Part shown: piece after piece, positions 1 to 7,311 of the stretch
How the letters are laid out: each line of letters begins with the position of its first letter
Numbering within the stretch: position 1 is the stretch's first letter
NCBI GenBank assembly: GCA_023131975.1
Contig: JAGLYV010000029.1
Span: 1 to 64,000 of the forward strand
Source of the DNA: Candidatus Krumholzibacteriia bacterium
GTDB taxonomy: Bacteria; Krumholzibacteriota; Krumholzibacteriia; Krumholzibacteriales; Krumholzibacteriaceae
Direction: 5' to 3'
DNA length: 64,000 bases
Position numbers and translations under genes: made by a program
The notes under the pieces: model-generated
Database searches by the model: none
What the model saw: the letters and a program-made list of their open reading frames with translations, nothing else
Told to the model about the DNA's origin: nothing

Positions 1-272
1 GTCTCGCAAAGAGTCCAGCCACCTTCCACGAAATACTGAACGTAAAGGATCTCATCCTCGATCCATAAGGTAACGGCTCCGATTTCTTCGGTCTGCCCCG
101 CCATCAGGGGAACAGATTCGGTCACACCGGCTGTCAGGACTATACGGTCGGAGTCTTCAGGCGAATCCGGCAATCCGCTGCTGTCAAGCGGCCTCTCCAT
201 CTCGCCGCAGCCGACTGCCAGGCAGGCTACAGAGAACAGGACCATGGTGAAACTGAAAAAGCGTTTCATCAT
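1..272 (-). CDS. Secreted lipoprotein, 5' part only (gene runs off the left edge)
   Basis: Only about the first 90 codons are in the window. The reverse-strand reading starts with two Met codons (272 and 269) behind a GGGAGG ribosome site and gives a short basic n-region, a hydrophobic stretch and a lipobox LAVGC, so the product is probably a lipid-anchored exported protein. After the Cys comes an acidic Ser/Pro/Asp-rich linker, then a beta-rich segment (LWIEDEILYVQYFVEGGWTL) resembling a short domain I associate with secreted proteins of the FCB group; this resemblance is from memory. The Shine-Dalgarno lies in one arm of a 6-bp hairpin (279-284 with 294-299). Function is not recognised. Confidence 0.7.
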   Translation of the reverse strand, partial: MMKRFFSFTMVLFSVACLAVGCGEMERPLDSSGLPDSPEDSDRIVLTAGVTESVPLMAGQTEEIGAVTLWIEDEILYVQYFVEGGWTLCE

Positions 273-828
273 AGAACCTCCCAAGCTAAACTGTTGGGAA
301 AGATTGATTTATAACGATAGATATCAGCCTGTACTGGATGTGTGACTTGCTATTTTAACTGTGTGAACGACAACAGGGCCCCCAGCTATCGCGTATGGGC
401 GGAATAGTATCAGGCATGTACTTGTCCGTCAAGGTATGTTGTAATAATATTCCGACATCCCGTATAGCATCCTCTGGGTGCTGAAGTGGCTCCCGTCTGC
501 CGCGACGCCTTTTAACGACATAAGGCCGCCCCTGAGGCGGTTAGGGGTTCGATTCCCTGAACCAGGTCGAACTATTACTGCACCTCAGGTGAAGCTACCG
601 TAGCAAAAACGCTACGGTACCCCCTATGTACCGTAGCATAAATGCTACGGTATGGGCCTGCATTCCTTCTCGTTCAGCTCTTAATATGCCCAGTAACTCA
701 TTATAATCAAACAAGATAAAAAATAATTCCAGGCAGTGCTGTAAAGTGGCACCGATAATGCCATGTACAAAGGTGCGTTCGCTTGTGATGAAGCGAGAGA
801 GTAGAATGAGAAAACGGAAGCAATAGCG
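273..828. other. Long intergenic region with hairpins, no gene seen
   Basis: No open frame with coding character is seen in these 556 bases, which separate two divergent genes. The region holds a GC-rich stem-loop followed by a tRNA T-arm-like sequence (about 522-564), the tandem hairpin pair at 596-652, and a 6-bp hairpin at about 779-796. Promoters for both flanking genes must lie here, but I cannot pick convincing -35/-10 pairs. Confidence 0.5.
596..652. repeat. Two tandem perfect hairpins sharing the same stem sequence
   Basis: 596-619 is TACCGTAGC, a 6-nt loop, then GCTACGGTA (9 perfect pairs). 629-652 repeats the same arms extended by one pair (10 pairs) around a TAAA loop. Because all four arms are interchangeable, the element can fold as two hairpins or pair across the whole unit. 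It has no U-tract in either direction, so it is not a standard terminator. It could be a protein-binding site, an mRNA-stabilising structure, or a copy of a dispersed REP-like palindrome; the window contains no second copy that I could find. Confidence 0.7.
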
Positions 829-1368
829 ATGAAGGCAGCTTTGACAATATGGAACGAGAGGATCTCACCGGTCTTCGATACAGCGGTCAGCATACTACTG
901 GTCGATGTCGAGGATCAGAAATGTACCCCCTGCGGGAATATCGACCTGCGCGGCATGTCTCCGAGTGAGAAGGTCCGCGAACTCAAACGTTCCGGTGTCG
1001 AGGTCCTCATATGTGGAGCGGTCTCGAATCTGTACGCGAGGTTGCTGACAGGAGAGAACATCGACCTGGTACCCTGGGTATCGGGGAGAATGGAAACCGT
1101 ACTCGATGCATTCGCCTGTGGAGGACTTGGCCCGACAGAATTTCTGATGCCGGGTTGTTCCAGACGCCGTTGTCGTTACGGGAACAGCTCCGGTTCAGGT
1201 GGTCCTGGACGTGGGATGGGAGGACCGGGAATGGGAGGACCAGGGATGGGAGAAGGTCGAGGAAGGCGTTCCGGCAAAACAGATAGTAGCAGTGGTCGCA
1301 GGGCAGGAAATAACTGGAGAAGGAGAAAAGCAGATGATAATAGCGATAACATCGACAGGACCAACTGA
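829..1368 (+). CDS. NifX/NifB-type cofactor-binding protein with Gly/Arg-rich tail
   Basis: Residues 1-105 have the fold signature of the dinitrogenase iron-molybdenum cofactor biosynthesis family (NifX, C-terminal NifB, VnfY): start MKAALTIWNERISPVFDTA, the LLVDVED strand, and the VRELKRSGVEVLICGAVS segment. Such proteins bind or carry Fe-S or heterometal clusters in the cytoplasm. A Cys pair (MPGCSRRRCRYG) is followed by a low-complexity tail of GGPGMG repeats and a basic end. The gene overlaps the next NifX gene by 35 bases in another frame, so the two are probably co-translated. A GGAAG lies 8 nt before the start. No nif structural genes are near, so a role in nitrogen fixation is unlikely; cluster carriage for other Fe-S enzymes is inferred. 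Confidence 0.8.
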   Translation: MKAALTIWNERISPVFDTAVSILLVDVEDQKCTPCGNIDLRGMSPSEKVRELKRSGVEVLICGAVSNLYARLLTGENIDLVPWVSGRMETVLDAFACGGLGPTEFLMPGCSRRRCRYGNSSGSGGPGRGMGGPGMGGPGMGEGRGRRSGKTDSSSGRRAGNNWRRRKADDNSDNIDRTN

Positions 1369-1696
1369 AGAGTCCACGATCGACAAACGATTCGGCAGAG
1401 CGAGATATTTTCTGATCTACGATACGGAGAAGGATGAATTCAAGCCGCTGGATAACCTGAGTGGGATGAACGAGATGCAGGGCGCCGGGGTAAGTTCGGG
1501 AGAAAAGATGTTCAAGGCAGGTGTAGAGGTTGTTGTTACCGGACATGTGGGGCCCAAGGCATACAGGACGCTCAATGCTTCGAAGATCAAAGTGGCATTC
1601 TGTAAGGAAGACGTCACCGTAAAGGAAGCGGCTGCGATGTATGTCGATGGCAAACTTACGGTATCGGATGGACCTGATGTAGAGGAACACTGGTAG
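1334..1696 (+). CDS. NifX-family dinitrogenase cofactor biosynthesis protein
   Basis: A 120-residue single-domain member of the NifX/NifB-C family. It begins MIIAITSTGPTEESTIDKRFGRARYFLIYD, in which the DxRFGRAxYF element is the family hallmark, and continues with the QGAGVSSGEKMFKAGVEVVVTGHVGPKA segment that forms the cluster pocket in relatives. The ATG at 1334 was chosen over an upstream in-frame ATG at 1199 because homology begins here and a purine-rich GGAGAAGGAGAAAAG site lies just before it. It overlaps the preceding paralogue. The expected role is binding or transfer of an Fe-S or Mo/W-Fe-S cluster; the actual client is unknown. Confidence 0.88.
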   Translation: MIIAITSTGPTEESTIDKRFGRARYFLIYDTEKDEFKPLDNLSGMNEMQGAGVSSGEKMFKAGVEVVVTGHVGPKAYRTLNASKIKVAFCKEDVTVKEAAAMYVDGKLTVSDGPDVEEHW

Positions 1697-1808
1697 AGAG
1701 AATATGGACAACGGTTGAGAGGCCAGAGAAAACTGGCTGGTAATACTGATAGAGCGTCAGGAAAAGCAGGGTGGCAAAGTTTTCAGGACACTTTTCAAGG
1801 AGGGTGTT

Positions 1809-2165
1809 ATGCCACGAGGAGACAGGACAGGACCACAGGGTGGAGGTCCCAGAACGGGACGGGCGGCCGGATTTTGCGCCGGATACGATAGTCCGGGATA
1901 TATGAACCAGGCAGAGACTCTGCGTGGTGGTGGCGGTTTTGGAGGTCGTATGGGTATGGCCAATCGCCGGGGCGCTGGTTTCTGGGGTGGTGGCGGTCGT
2001 GGGTACGGAATGAGACTGCGCGGACGCTACTATGAAGGATCTTATGATGGTGGGGTTGCTCCGAACGCGGCGAGTGAACTCGATATTCTTCGAGGCGATG
2101 CCGAGAGGCTCGAGATCGAACTCGCGGCGGTGAAGGAGAGACTGAAGAATCTGGAATCTAAATAA
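1809..2165 (+). CDS. DUF5320-family Gly-rich protein
   Basis: 118 residues. The N-terminus MPRGDRTGPQGGGPRTGRAA with a following FCAGYDSPGYMN is the characteristic start of DUF5320 proteins, which in anaerobes usually sit beside NifX-like and Mrp-like genes. The middle (about 35-75) is Gly/Arg/Tyr-rich and probably disordered; the last 35 residues (ASELDILRGDAERLEIELAAVKERLKNLES) form a heptad-patterned coiled coil, suggesting oligomerisation. AAGGAGGG lies 5 nt before the ATG. Function is unknown in the family; context points to Fe-S or metal-cofactor handling. Confidence 0.85.
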   Translation: MPRGDRTGPQGGGPRTGRAAGFCAGYDSPGYMNQAETLRGGGGFGGRMGMANRRGAGFWGGGGRGYGMRLRGRYYEGSYDGGVAPNAASELDILRGDAERLEIELAAVKERLKNLESK

Positions 2166-2200
2166 GGATATCTGAGTATAGATATCAAACGGAGAGACGG

Positions 2201-3163
2201 ATGAGAATTGCCTTTGCAAGCGGCAAGGGTGGTGCAGGGAAGACCACCCTTGCGGTAAATCTGGCGGCGGTCGCTGCCGTCAGAGGGATAAAAACTACGT
2301 ATTCTGATTGTGACGTCGAGGAACCGGATGGACATATTTTTCTTCATCCCGAGAACCTCGAAAGGACCGATGTCACCGTTCCCGTTCCCGTTGTAGACGA
2401 GGATCTCTGCGACGGTTGCGGGAAATGCGGGGAGATCTGCAATTTCAACGCAATCAAGGTCCTGGCCGGCCAGGTCGTGTCATTTCCCGAACTGTGCCAT
2501 TCCTGCGGCGGCTGTACGCTCGTATGCCCTCTGGGCGCGATATCGGAGATAGAACGAAAGACAGGCCATATCGCTACGGGAGTATCAGTCGTTAAATCCG
2601 GGAAAGATGCACCTGGCCGGCTACAAAATGGGGAAGAGAAGAATGTGCAGGAGAAACTCGCGAGGGGCGAACTCCGTTTCATGATGGGAACACTTGATGT
2701 CGGCGAACCGAGGTCAGTCCCGATCATCCAGGATCTGCTTACCATGCCCGATGATTCCAGGCTTTTCATTATCGACGCGCCTCCGGGCACCTCCTGCCAG
2801 ATGGTGGAATCGGTGCGGGGAGCGGACTATGTCGTCCTCGTCGCGGAGGCTACACCATTCGGCAAGAATGATTTTCTGCTGGCAGCGGAAGTAGTGAAGA
2901 TGTTCGGGATACCATGCGGCGTAGTGCTGAACAGGGTCATGGACAGCGGGGCATCTGACTCAGAAGGCTCTTCCATGTCGGCGCAGGACGGTATAAAAGA
3001 ATATTGTCGTGAAAATGGACTCGAAATCCTGGCCGAGATCCCCGCGATACGAAAAATAGCAGAGATCTCGTCGACCGGCGGTCTCGTTGCCTTTGAAGTA
3101 CCCGTGGTGGAACAGGCGATTGACGCCATTCTGGACCGGCTGGCAGAGAAACTGGCTGGATAA
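2201..3163 (+). CDS. MinD/Mrp-superfamily ATPase with inserted 2x[4Fe-4S] ferredoxin domain
   Basis: 320 residues. A deviant Walker A (GKGGAGKTT, residues 8-16) opens a SIMIBI P-loop ATPase. After the switch region (SDCDVEEPDGHIFLHPE) a ferredoxin-like insertion carries two CxxCxxC-x3-C-type sets, CDGCGKCGEICNF and CHSCGGCTLVCPLGA, enough for two [4Fe-4S] clusters. The ATPase fold then resumes (FIIDAPPGTSCQMVESVRGADYVVLVAEATPFG). Family members are annotated as nucleotide-binding (4Fe-4S) proteins and are thought to scaffold or transfer Fe-S clusters, or couple ATP to electron transfer; none is well characterised. GGAGAGACGG precedes the ATG. The gene is followed 21 nt later by a paralogue, so the pair may form a heterodimer. 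Confidence 0.88.
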   Translation: MRIAFASGKGGAGKTTLAVNLAAVAAVRGIKTTYSDCDVEEPDGHIFLHPENLERTDVTVPVPVVDEDLCDGCGKCGEICNFNAIKVLAGQVVSFPELCHSCGGCTLVCPLGAISEIERKTGHIATGVSVVKSGKDAPGRLQNGEEKNVQEKLARGELRFMMGTLDVGEPRSVPIIQDLLTMPDDSRLFIIDAPPGTSCQMVESVRGADYVVLVAEATPFGKNDFLLAAEVVKMFGIPCGVVLNRVMDSGASDSEGSSMSAQDGIKEYCRENGLEILAEIPAIRKIAEISSTGGLVAFEVPVVEQAIDAILDRLAEKLAG

Positions 3164-3164
3164 C

Positions 3165-3204
3165 ATGAAAGAAACGATAGTAATATGAAAGAGATCGTAG
3201 TCAT
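3165..3204 (+). repeat. Imperfect 20-bp direct duplication of a gene start, creating a 7-codon leader frame
   Basis: 3165-3184 and 3185-3204 match at 15 of 20 positions; both begin ATGAAAGA. The first copy reads MKETIVI and stops at a TGA (3186-3188) that overlaps the ATG of the downstream ATPase (3185), whose own start is MKEIVVI. The arrangement would allow translational coupling through the short leader. The downstream start has no good Shine-Dalgarno of its own. Confidence 0.5.
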
Positions 3205-4063
3205 CAGTGGCAAGGGTGGAACGGGAAAGACCAGTATGGTCGCATCGTTCGCGAGGTTGGCCGGACGCGTGGTCTGCGCGGATTGCGATGTGGACGCGGC
3301 GAATCTGCATATAGTGACAAAACCTGTGGTCCGCGAGACGACCGAATTCATCGGAGGAACCGTTGCTGTGATCGATCAGGCAGCCTGCAGCGGCTGTGGC
3401 AAGTGTCACGAAGTGTGTCGCTTTGAATCTGTCCTGCAGGACGGCAGTGTCTATGATATCGACGGGATGGCATGCGAGGGATGTGGGGTATGCGCCGAGT
3501 TCTGTCCTGAGAAAGCAATTACTATGGAACCCGCGGTTAATGGGGAATGGTATATCTCCGATACTGATAACGGGCCGCTGATACATGCCCGGCTCCTGCC
3601 TGGGAGCGAAAATTCCGGAAAACTGGTGACCGAGGTCCGCAGGGCCGCAAGACGCGTGGCCGAAGAAGAAGGTATAAAGACTATTATTGTGGATGGGTCC
3701 CCGGGGATCGGCTGTCCAGTGATCGCGTCGGTAACCGGATCGGACGCGGTACTTGCCGTTACCGAGCCATCGCTGTCGGCGATGCATGACGTGAAAAGGG
3801 TCATCGACCTTGCCCGGCATTTTGAAATAAAGACCTTGATTTGTGTGAACAAATCCGACATTAACGAAGATATTACCGGTCAGATAAGGGAAATGGCCGA
3901 AAAGTCCGGGATACCATTCGCCGGGACCGTCAGATTCGATGAAGATTTTACAAGGGCACAGATCTGCGGTAAAAGTATCTCGGAATTCAGTGATGGGACG
4001 GCCGCGTCGGATGTTTTCGGCGTATGGGAGTTCGTCCGCAGCGAACTTGGACTGGAGGATTGA
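3185..4063 (+). CDS. MinD/Mrp-superfamily ATPase with ferredoxin domain (paralogue of preceding gene)
   Basis: 292 residues with the same architecture as its upstream neighbour: deviant Walker A GKGGTGKTS near the N-terminus, CADCDVDAANLH, then two cluster motifs (CSGCGKCHEVCRF and CEGCGVCAEFCPEKA), then the hydrophobic IIVDGSPGIGCPVIASVTGSDAVLAVTEP strand of the ATPase. It has fewer extra loops than its partner. Its stop (4061-4063) overlaps the next ATG, so it is tightly coupled to the Mrp-NifX gene. Likely role: the second subunit of an ATP-driven Fe-S carrier or electron-transfer complex; substrate unknown. Confidence 0.88.
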   Translation: MKEIVVISGKGGTGKTSMVASFARLAGRVVCADCDVDAANLHIVTKPVVRETTEFIGGTVAVIDQAACSGCGKCHEVCRFESVLQDGSVYDIDGMACEGCGVCAEFCPEKAITMEPAVNGEWYISDTDNGPLIHARLLPGSENSGKLVTEVRRAARRVAEEEGIKTIIVDGSPGIGCPVIASVTGSDAVLAVTEPSLSAMHDVKRVIDLARHFEIKTLICVNKSDINEDITGQIREMAEKSGIPFAGTVRFDEDFTRAQICGKSISEFSDGTAASDVFGVWEFVRSELGLED

Positions 4064-5289
4064 TGGCAGAACAGAAGAATGATGACGCGAGACTGGCCCT
4101 GAATCTCTCAAAGATAAAACACAAGGTGCTGGTGCTATCAGGCAAAGGTGGGGTAGGGAAAAGCACCATAGCGGTGAATCTTGCTGTCGCGCTGGCCACG
4201 GCCGGAAAGAAGGTCGGACTGATCGATATCGACCTGCACGGACCGAGTGTGCCGAAGATGCTCGGAATAGAAAATATGCCGCTGGATGGCTCGAAGGACG
4301 GGATCAAACCTTTTGTGGTCGGGGATAATCTCCTTGTCATGTCGATAGGTTTTCTCCTGAAAAACCAGGATGATGCCGTGATATGGCGCGGGCCTCTGAA
4401 GATGGGTGTGATCAAACAGTTCCTCGCCGATGTGGAGTGGGGCGAACTGGACTATATAGTGGTCGATTCACCTCCGGGCACGGGCGACGAGCCGCTGTCG
4501 ATAGCGCAGCTTATCCCTGACGCCGATGGAGCCGTCATCGTGACGACACCACAGAACGTGGCCATTCAGGATGTGAGAAAATGTATCACTTTCTGCAACC
4601 AGGTAAATCTTCCCGTTATCGGGGTTGTCGAGAATATGAGTGGATATGTCTGTCCTCATTGCGGGAAAGAGAGCGATTTCTTCGGCAAGGGTGGAGGAGA
4701 GGAAATGGCCGCGGATATGAGTGTCCCGTTTATGGGGCGGGTACCGTTTGAGCACGGAGTAGTAGAGGCCGGGGACAGCGGGCAGCCTTTTGTCATATCC
4801 AGTCCCGAGACCGAAGCGGGTAAGGTGTTCGCCGCAATGGCAGCATCGCTTCTCACTCTGAAGGGCAGGAAGGCTCCGGTAATAGCCGGACCGGGCAATT
4901 TCAAGATAGCTGTCCCAGTCGATGGTGGAAAGGTAAGCGAGCATTTCGGACATGCCGAGAAGTTTCTTGCTTTCGAGGTCGACAGGACAAAGAATACGGT
5001 TTCCGGACCGGAAGAACTTCAGCCGCCCGAACATGGTGTCGGAGTCATTCCTGAATGGCTGGCCAAAGAAAAGGTAGTCGTGGTCCTGGCCGGCGGTATT
5101 GGTCAGAAGGCAAAAGATATATTTACCAAGCATGGTATAGAAGTAGTTACCGGAGTAGCGGAGAAGGATCCTGCTGAAGCAGTGAAGTCGTTTCTCGGAG
5201 GATCTCTTGATTCTGAGGGAGGGGCCTGTTCGGGACACGGGTATGGTGGTGGATGTTCCACGCCTGGTGGCTGCGGAAGTAATGGTTAA
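4063..5289 (+). CDS. Mrp/NBP35-type Fe-S carrier ATPase fused to a NifX domain
   Basis: 408 residues. Residues about 25-275 are a classical Mrp/ApbC carrier: Walker A SGKGGVGKSTIAVNLA, DIDLHGPSVPKMLG, VDSPPGTGDEPLSI, and the Cys pair in GYVCPHCGKESDFFG that bridges a [4Fe-4S] cluster between monomers. Residues about 290-380 are a NifX domain (FKIAVPVDGGKVSEHFGHAEKFLAFEVD), and a Gly/Cys tail (GGACSGHGYGGGCSTPGGCG) may add metal ligands. The ATG at 4063 overlaps the previous stop and follows GGAG at 4054-4057. Mrp proteins load Fe-S clusters onto apo-targets; the NifX fusion suggests that this one also holds a precursor cluster. Confidence 0.92.
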   Translation: MAEQKNDDARLALNLSKIKHKVLVLSGKGGVGKSTIAVNLAVALATAGKKVGLIDIDLHGPSVPKMLGIENMPLDGSKDGIKPFVVGDNLLVMSIGFLLKNQDDAVIWRGPLKMGVIKQFLADVEWGELDYIVVDSPPGTGDEPLSIAQLIPDADGAVIVTTPQNVAIQDVRKCITFCNQVNLPVIGVVENMSGYVCPHCGKESDFFGKGGGEEMAADMSVPFMGRVPFEHGVVEAGDSGQPFVISSPETEAGKVFAAMAASLLTLKGRKAPVIAGPGNFKIAVPVDGGKVSEHFGHAEKFLAFEVDRTKNTVSGPEELQPPEHGVGVIPEWLAKEKVVVVLAGGIGQKAKDIFTKHGIEVVTGVAEKDPAEAVKSFLGGSLDSEGGACSGHGYGGGCSTPGGCGSNG

Positions 5290-5338
5290 ATTATGAGAAG
5301 TCCGTTGACGCGGACGATTGAAGAAACGGAGAGCAGGA

Positions 5339-6526
5339 ATGCACGACATCGAGAAAAAGTCAAAATCTACGCAATGTGTACACGGCAGTCTCATCCCGGA
5401 TGGTTCGGGCGCTGTTGTCACCCCGATATATCAGACCTCGACATTCAGCTTCAAAGATGTCGATCATGGAGCGGGATTGTTCGCTGGTAAGGGTGAGGGC
5501 TATATTTACACTCGTATCGGTAATCCTACGATCAGGTCGTTGGAGAAGGCAGTGGCCCTTCTGGAGGACGGATATGACGGAGTAGGTTGTGGTTCGGGTA
5601 TGGCGGCGCTTCATCTTGCCTTCGCCTCGATCCTGAAGGCTGGCGATCACGCTATCTGCAGTGAATCCGTATACGGTCCGGTAGTGGGCCTCTTCACCCA
5701 GCAGTTCGGAAACTGGAACGTCGATGTGTCATTCGTAGATACGACCGATGTAGAAAAAGTCAGGGCGGCCCTGAGGCCCGAGACCACGCTCATTCATATT
5801 GAGACTCCGGCCAACCCGACGATGGCAGTGACAGACCTCGCCGTGGTCGCGGAACTTGCGCACTCGCACGGTGCCAAAATGACTGTGGACAATACATTCA
5901 TGAGCCCGATCCTTCAGAGGCCCTTCGAGCATGGCGCCGATATGGTCATCCATTCGATGACGAAGTTCATCAACGGACATGCCGATGTCGTGGCGGGAAT
6001 GGTCGTAGTGAAGGATGAGGAAGATTACAAGCATGTCAGGAAGATGTCGAATGCCTACGGCGGTACGATAGATCCTTTCAACTCGTTCCTCGTAGCCAGG
6101 GGTATCAAGACTCTGGCAATAAGAGTGGAAAAGCAAAACGTGAGCGGGATGAAGGTGGCCGAGTTCCTCGAGAGTCACCCGAAGGTAGCGAAGGTGATGT
6201 ATCCCGGGTTGAAGTCGCACCCGCAGTACGAGACGCACAAGAAGCAGGCTTCGGGGCCCGGTGGCCTCATCAGTTTCGAGCTCAAGGGTGGTCTGGATGC
6301 GGGTAAGGTATTGTTGAACTCTGTTGAGTTATGCGTCCTGGCCGTCAGCCTCGGCGGTGTTGAGACATTGATCCAGCAGCCGGCCGCGATGACGCACGCC
6401 AGCATGGATCCCGCGCTCAGGAAACAGGCAGGGATCACCGACGGCCTGGTAAGGATCTCTGTAGGTATCGAGGAACTGGACGATATCATTGCCGATCTGA
6501 GCCAGGGGTTCGACAAGATCGGATAA
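5339..6526 (+). CDS. PLP-dependent trans-sulfuration enzyme, probably methionine gamma-lyase
   Basis: 395 residues, normal for the Cys/Met metabolism PLP family (fold type I). The PLP lysine is in HSMTKFINGH (Lys209 from this start); other family landmarks are the Y-x-R of YTRIGNP, CGSGMAALHLA, and VDNTFMSPILQRPFEHGAD. The family includes methionine gamma-lyase, cystathionine gamma-lyase and O-acetylhomoserine sulfhydrylase; the overall sequence looks most like methionine gamma-lyase (methionine to methanethiol, 2-oxobutyrate and ammonia), but that choice is not certain. The ATG at 5339 is preferred over an in-frame TTG at 5318 because AGCAGGA lies directly upstream. It lies 49 nt after the Fe-S carrier operon. 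Confidence 0.85.
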   Translation: MHDIEKKSKSTQCVHGSLIPDGSGAVVTPIYQTSTFSFKDVDHGAGLFAGKGEGYIYTRIGNPTIRSLEKAVALLEDGYDGVGCGSGMAALHLAFASILKAGDHAICSESVYGPVVGLFTQQFGNWNVDVSFVDTTDVEKVRAALRPETTLIHIETPANPTMAVTDLAVVAELAHSHGAKMTVDNTFMSPILQRPFEHGADMVIHSMTKFINGHADVVAGMVVVKDEEDYKHVRKMSNAYGGTIDPFNSFLVARGIKTLAIRVEKQNVSGMKVAEFLESHPKVAKVMYPGLKSHPQYETHKKQASGPGGLISFELKGGLDAGKVLLNSVELCVLAVSLGGVETLIQQPAAMTHASMDPALRKQAGITDGLVRISVGIEELDDIIADLSQGFDKIG

Positions 6527-6587
6527 GGCCTGAATGAAATCCAACGGGGGGGCAGATCTGAATCAACAGGGGAGTCTGGAGGAGAGG

Positions 6588-7268
6588 ATGTCTGGTATGA
6601 CCGGCCTTGCGAGATGGACAAACAAGGCGATGGTCTGGGAACCTTTTGAGCCCACGCGAAACCTGATAGATGAATTGAAGGCAACAAGCTCGGAGAAAGA
6701 CAGGTTATTTCTCGATCATGGATTCGACCGGCACGCCGTGACGGATTTTGTCCTCGATTCAGTCGAGCCGATCAGGGGTCCTGTTCTTGATATAGGGACG
6801 GGAAAGGGACTTGCCGCGATCGGGGTCGCGAAACGCGGGCACAAAGTGGTCACGCTGGATCCCGATGAGGAGCAGATCAAGACAGCCATAACGAACACCG
6901 TCGGTGAAGATCTTGCGTCGATGATAGAGTTTCACATAGCCGACGTGAACGATCTTCCGTTCGAGGATGAGAGTTTCAACCTCGCGATCATGGTCGATGT
7001 CATCCACCACCTGGAAAATGCTGACAATCTTCTTTCTGAAGTATCAAGAGTGCTGGTTCATGGAGGAAGATTTGTGTTCTGCGACTTCACCGATGAAGGT
7101 TTCGCGATCCTGGACAGGATCCATGGAGACGACGGGCATTCTCATGCTACCATGGAGGGCGAGACAGTCGACGGCCTGGTGCACGGACTTCACAATCACG
7201 GATTGAGATGTGTCAGCAGGGATACGCGGTTTCACCAGTATCTTGTAATCGCCGAGAAGGTGGGTTGA
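6588..7268 (+). CDS. Class I SAM-dependent methyltransferase
   Basis: 226 residues with a Rossmann methyltransferase core: motif I GPVLDIGTGKGLAAIGVAKRG, the acidic end of beta2 VVTLDPDEEQ, motif II/III FHIADVNDLPFEDESFNLAIMVDVIHHLENAD, and LLSEVSRVLVHGGRFVFCDF after it. This is the Methyltransf_11/25 pattern used on small molecules or proteins; the acceptor cannot be told. GGAGG with 5-nt spacing supports the ATG at 6588 rather than the in-frame ATG at 6534. It follows the methionine gamma-lyase-like gene by 61 nt, so a shared role in sulfur (methanethiol or other thiol) metabolism is possible but is inference only. Confidence 0.85.
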   Translation: MSGMTGLARWTNKAMVWEPFEPTRNLIDELKATSSEKDRLFLDHGFDRHAVTDFVLDSVEPIRGPVLDIGTGKGLAAIGVAKRGHKVVTLDPDEEQIKTAITNTVGEDLASMIEFHIADVNDLPFEDESFNLAIMVDVIHHLENADNLLSEVSRVLVHGGRFVFCDFTDEGFAILDRIHGDDGHSHATMEGETVDGLVHGLHNHGLRCVSRDTRFHQYLVIAEKVG

Positions 7269-7311
7269 AGGTAAAAGGCCTCCATTTCCCTTGATACAGG
7301 GGGAGTAGAGA

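Noticed and set aside
480-564. tRNA-like sequence with a TTCGATT loop and an ACCA
   Set aside because: The T-arm is imperfect, no matching 5' acceptor strand is found, the possible anticodon loop has 10 nt, and the ACCA is not at a paired end. It also lacks a TCA anticodon, so it is not selC. At most it is a tRNA remnant.
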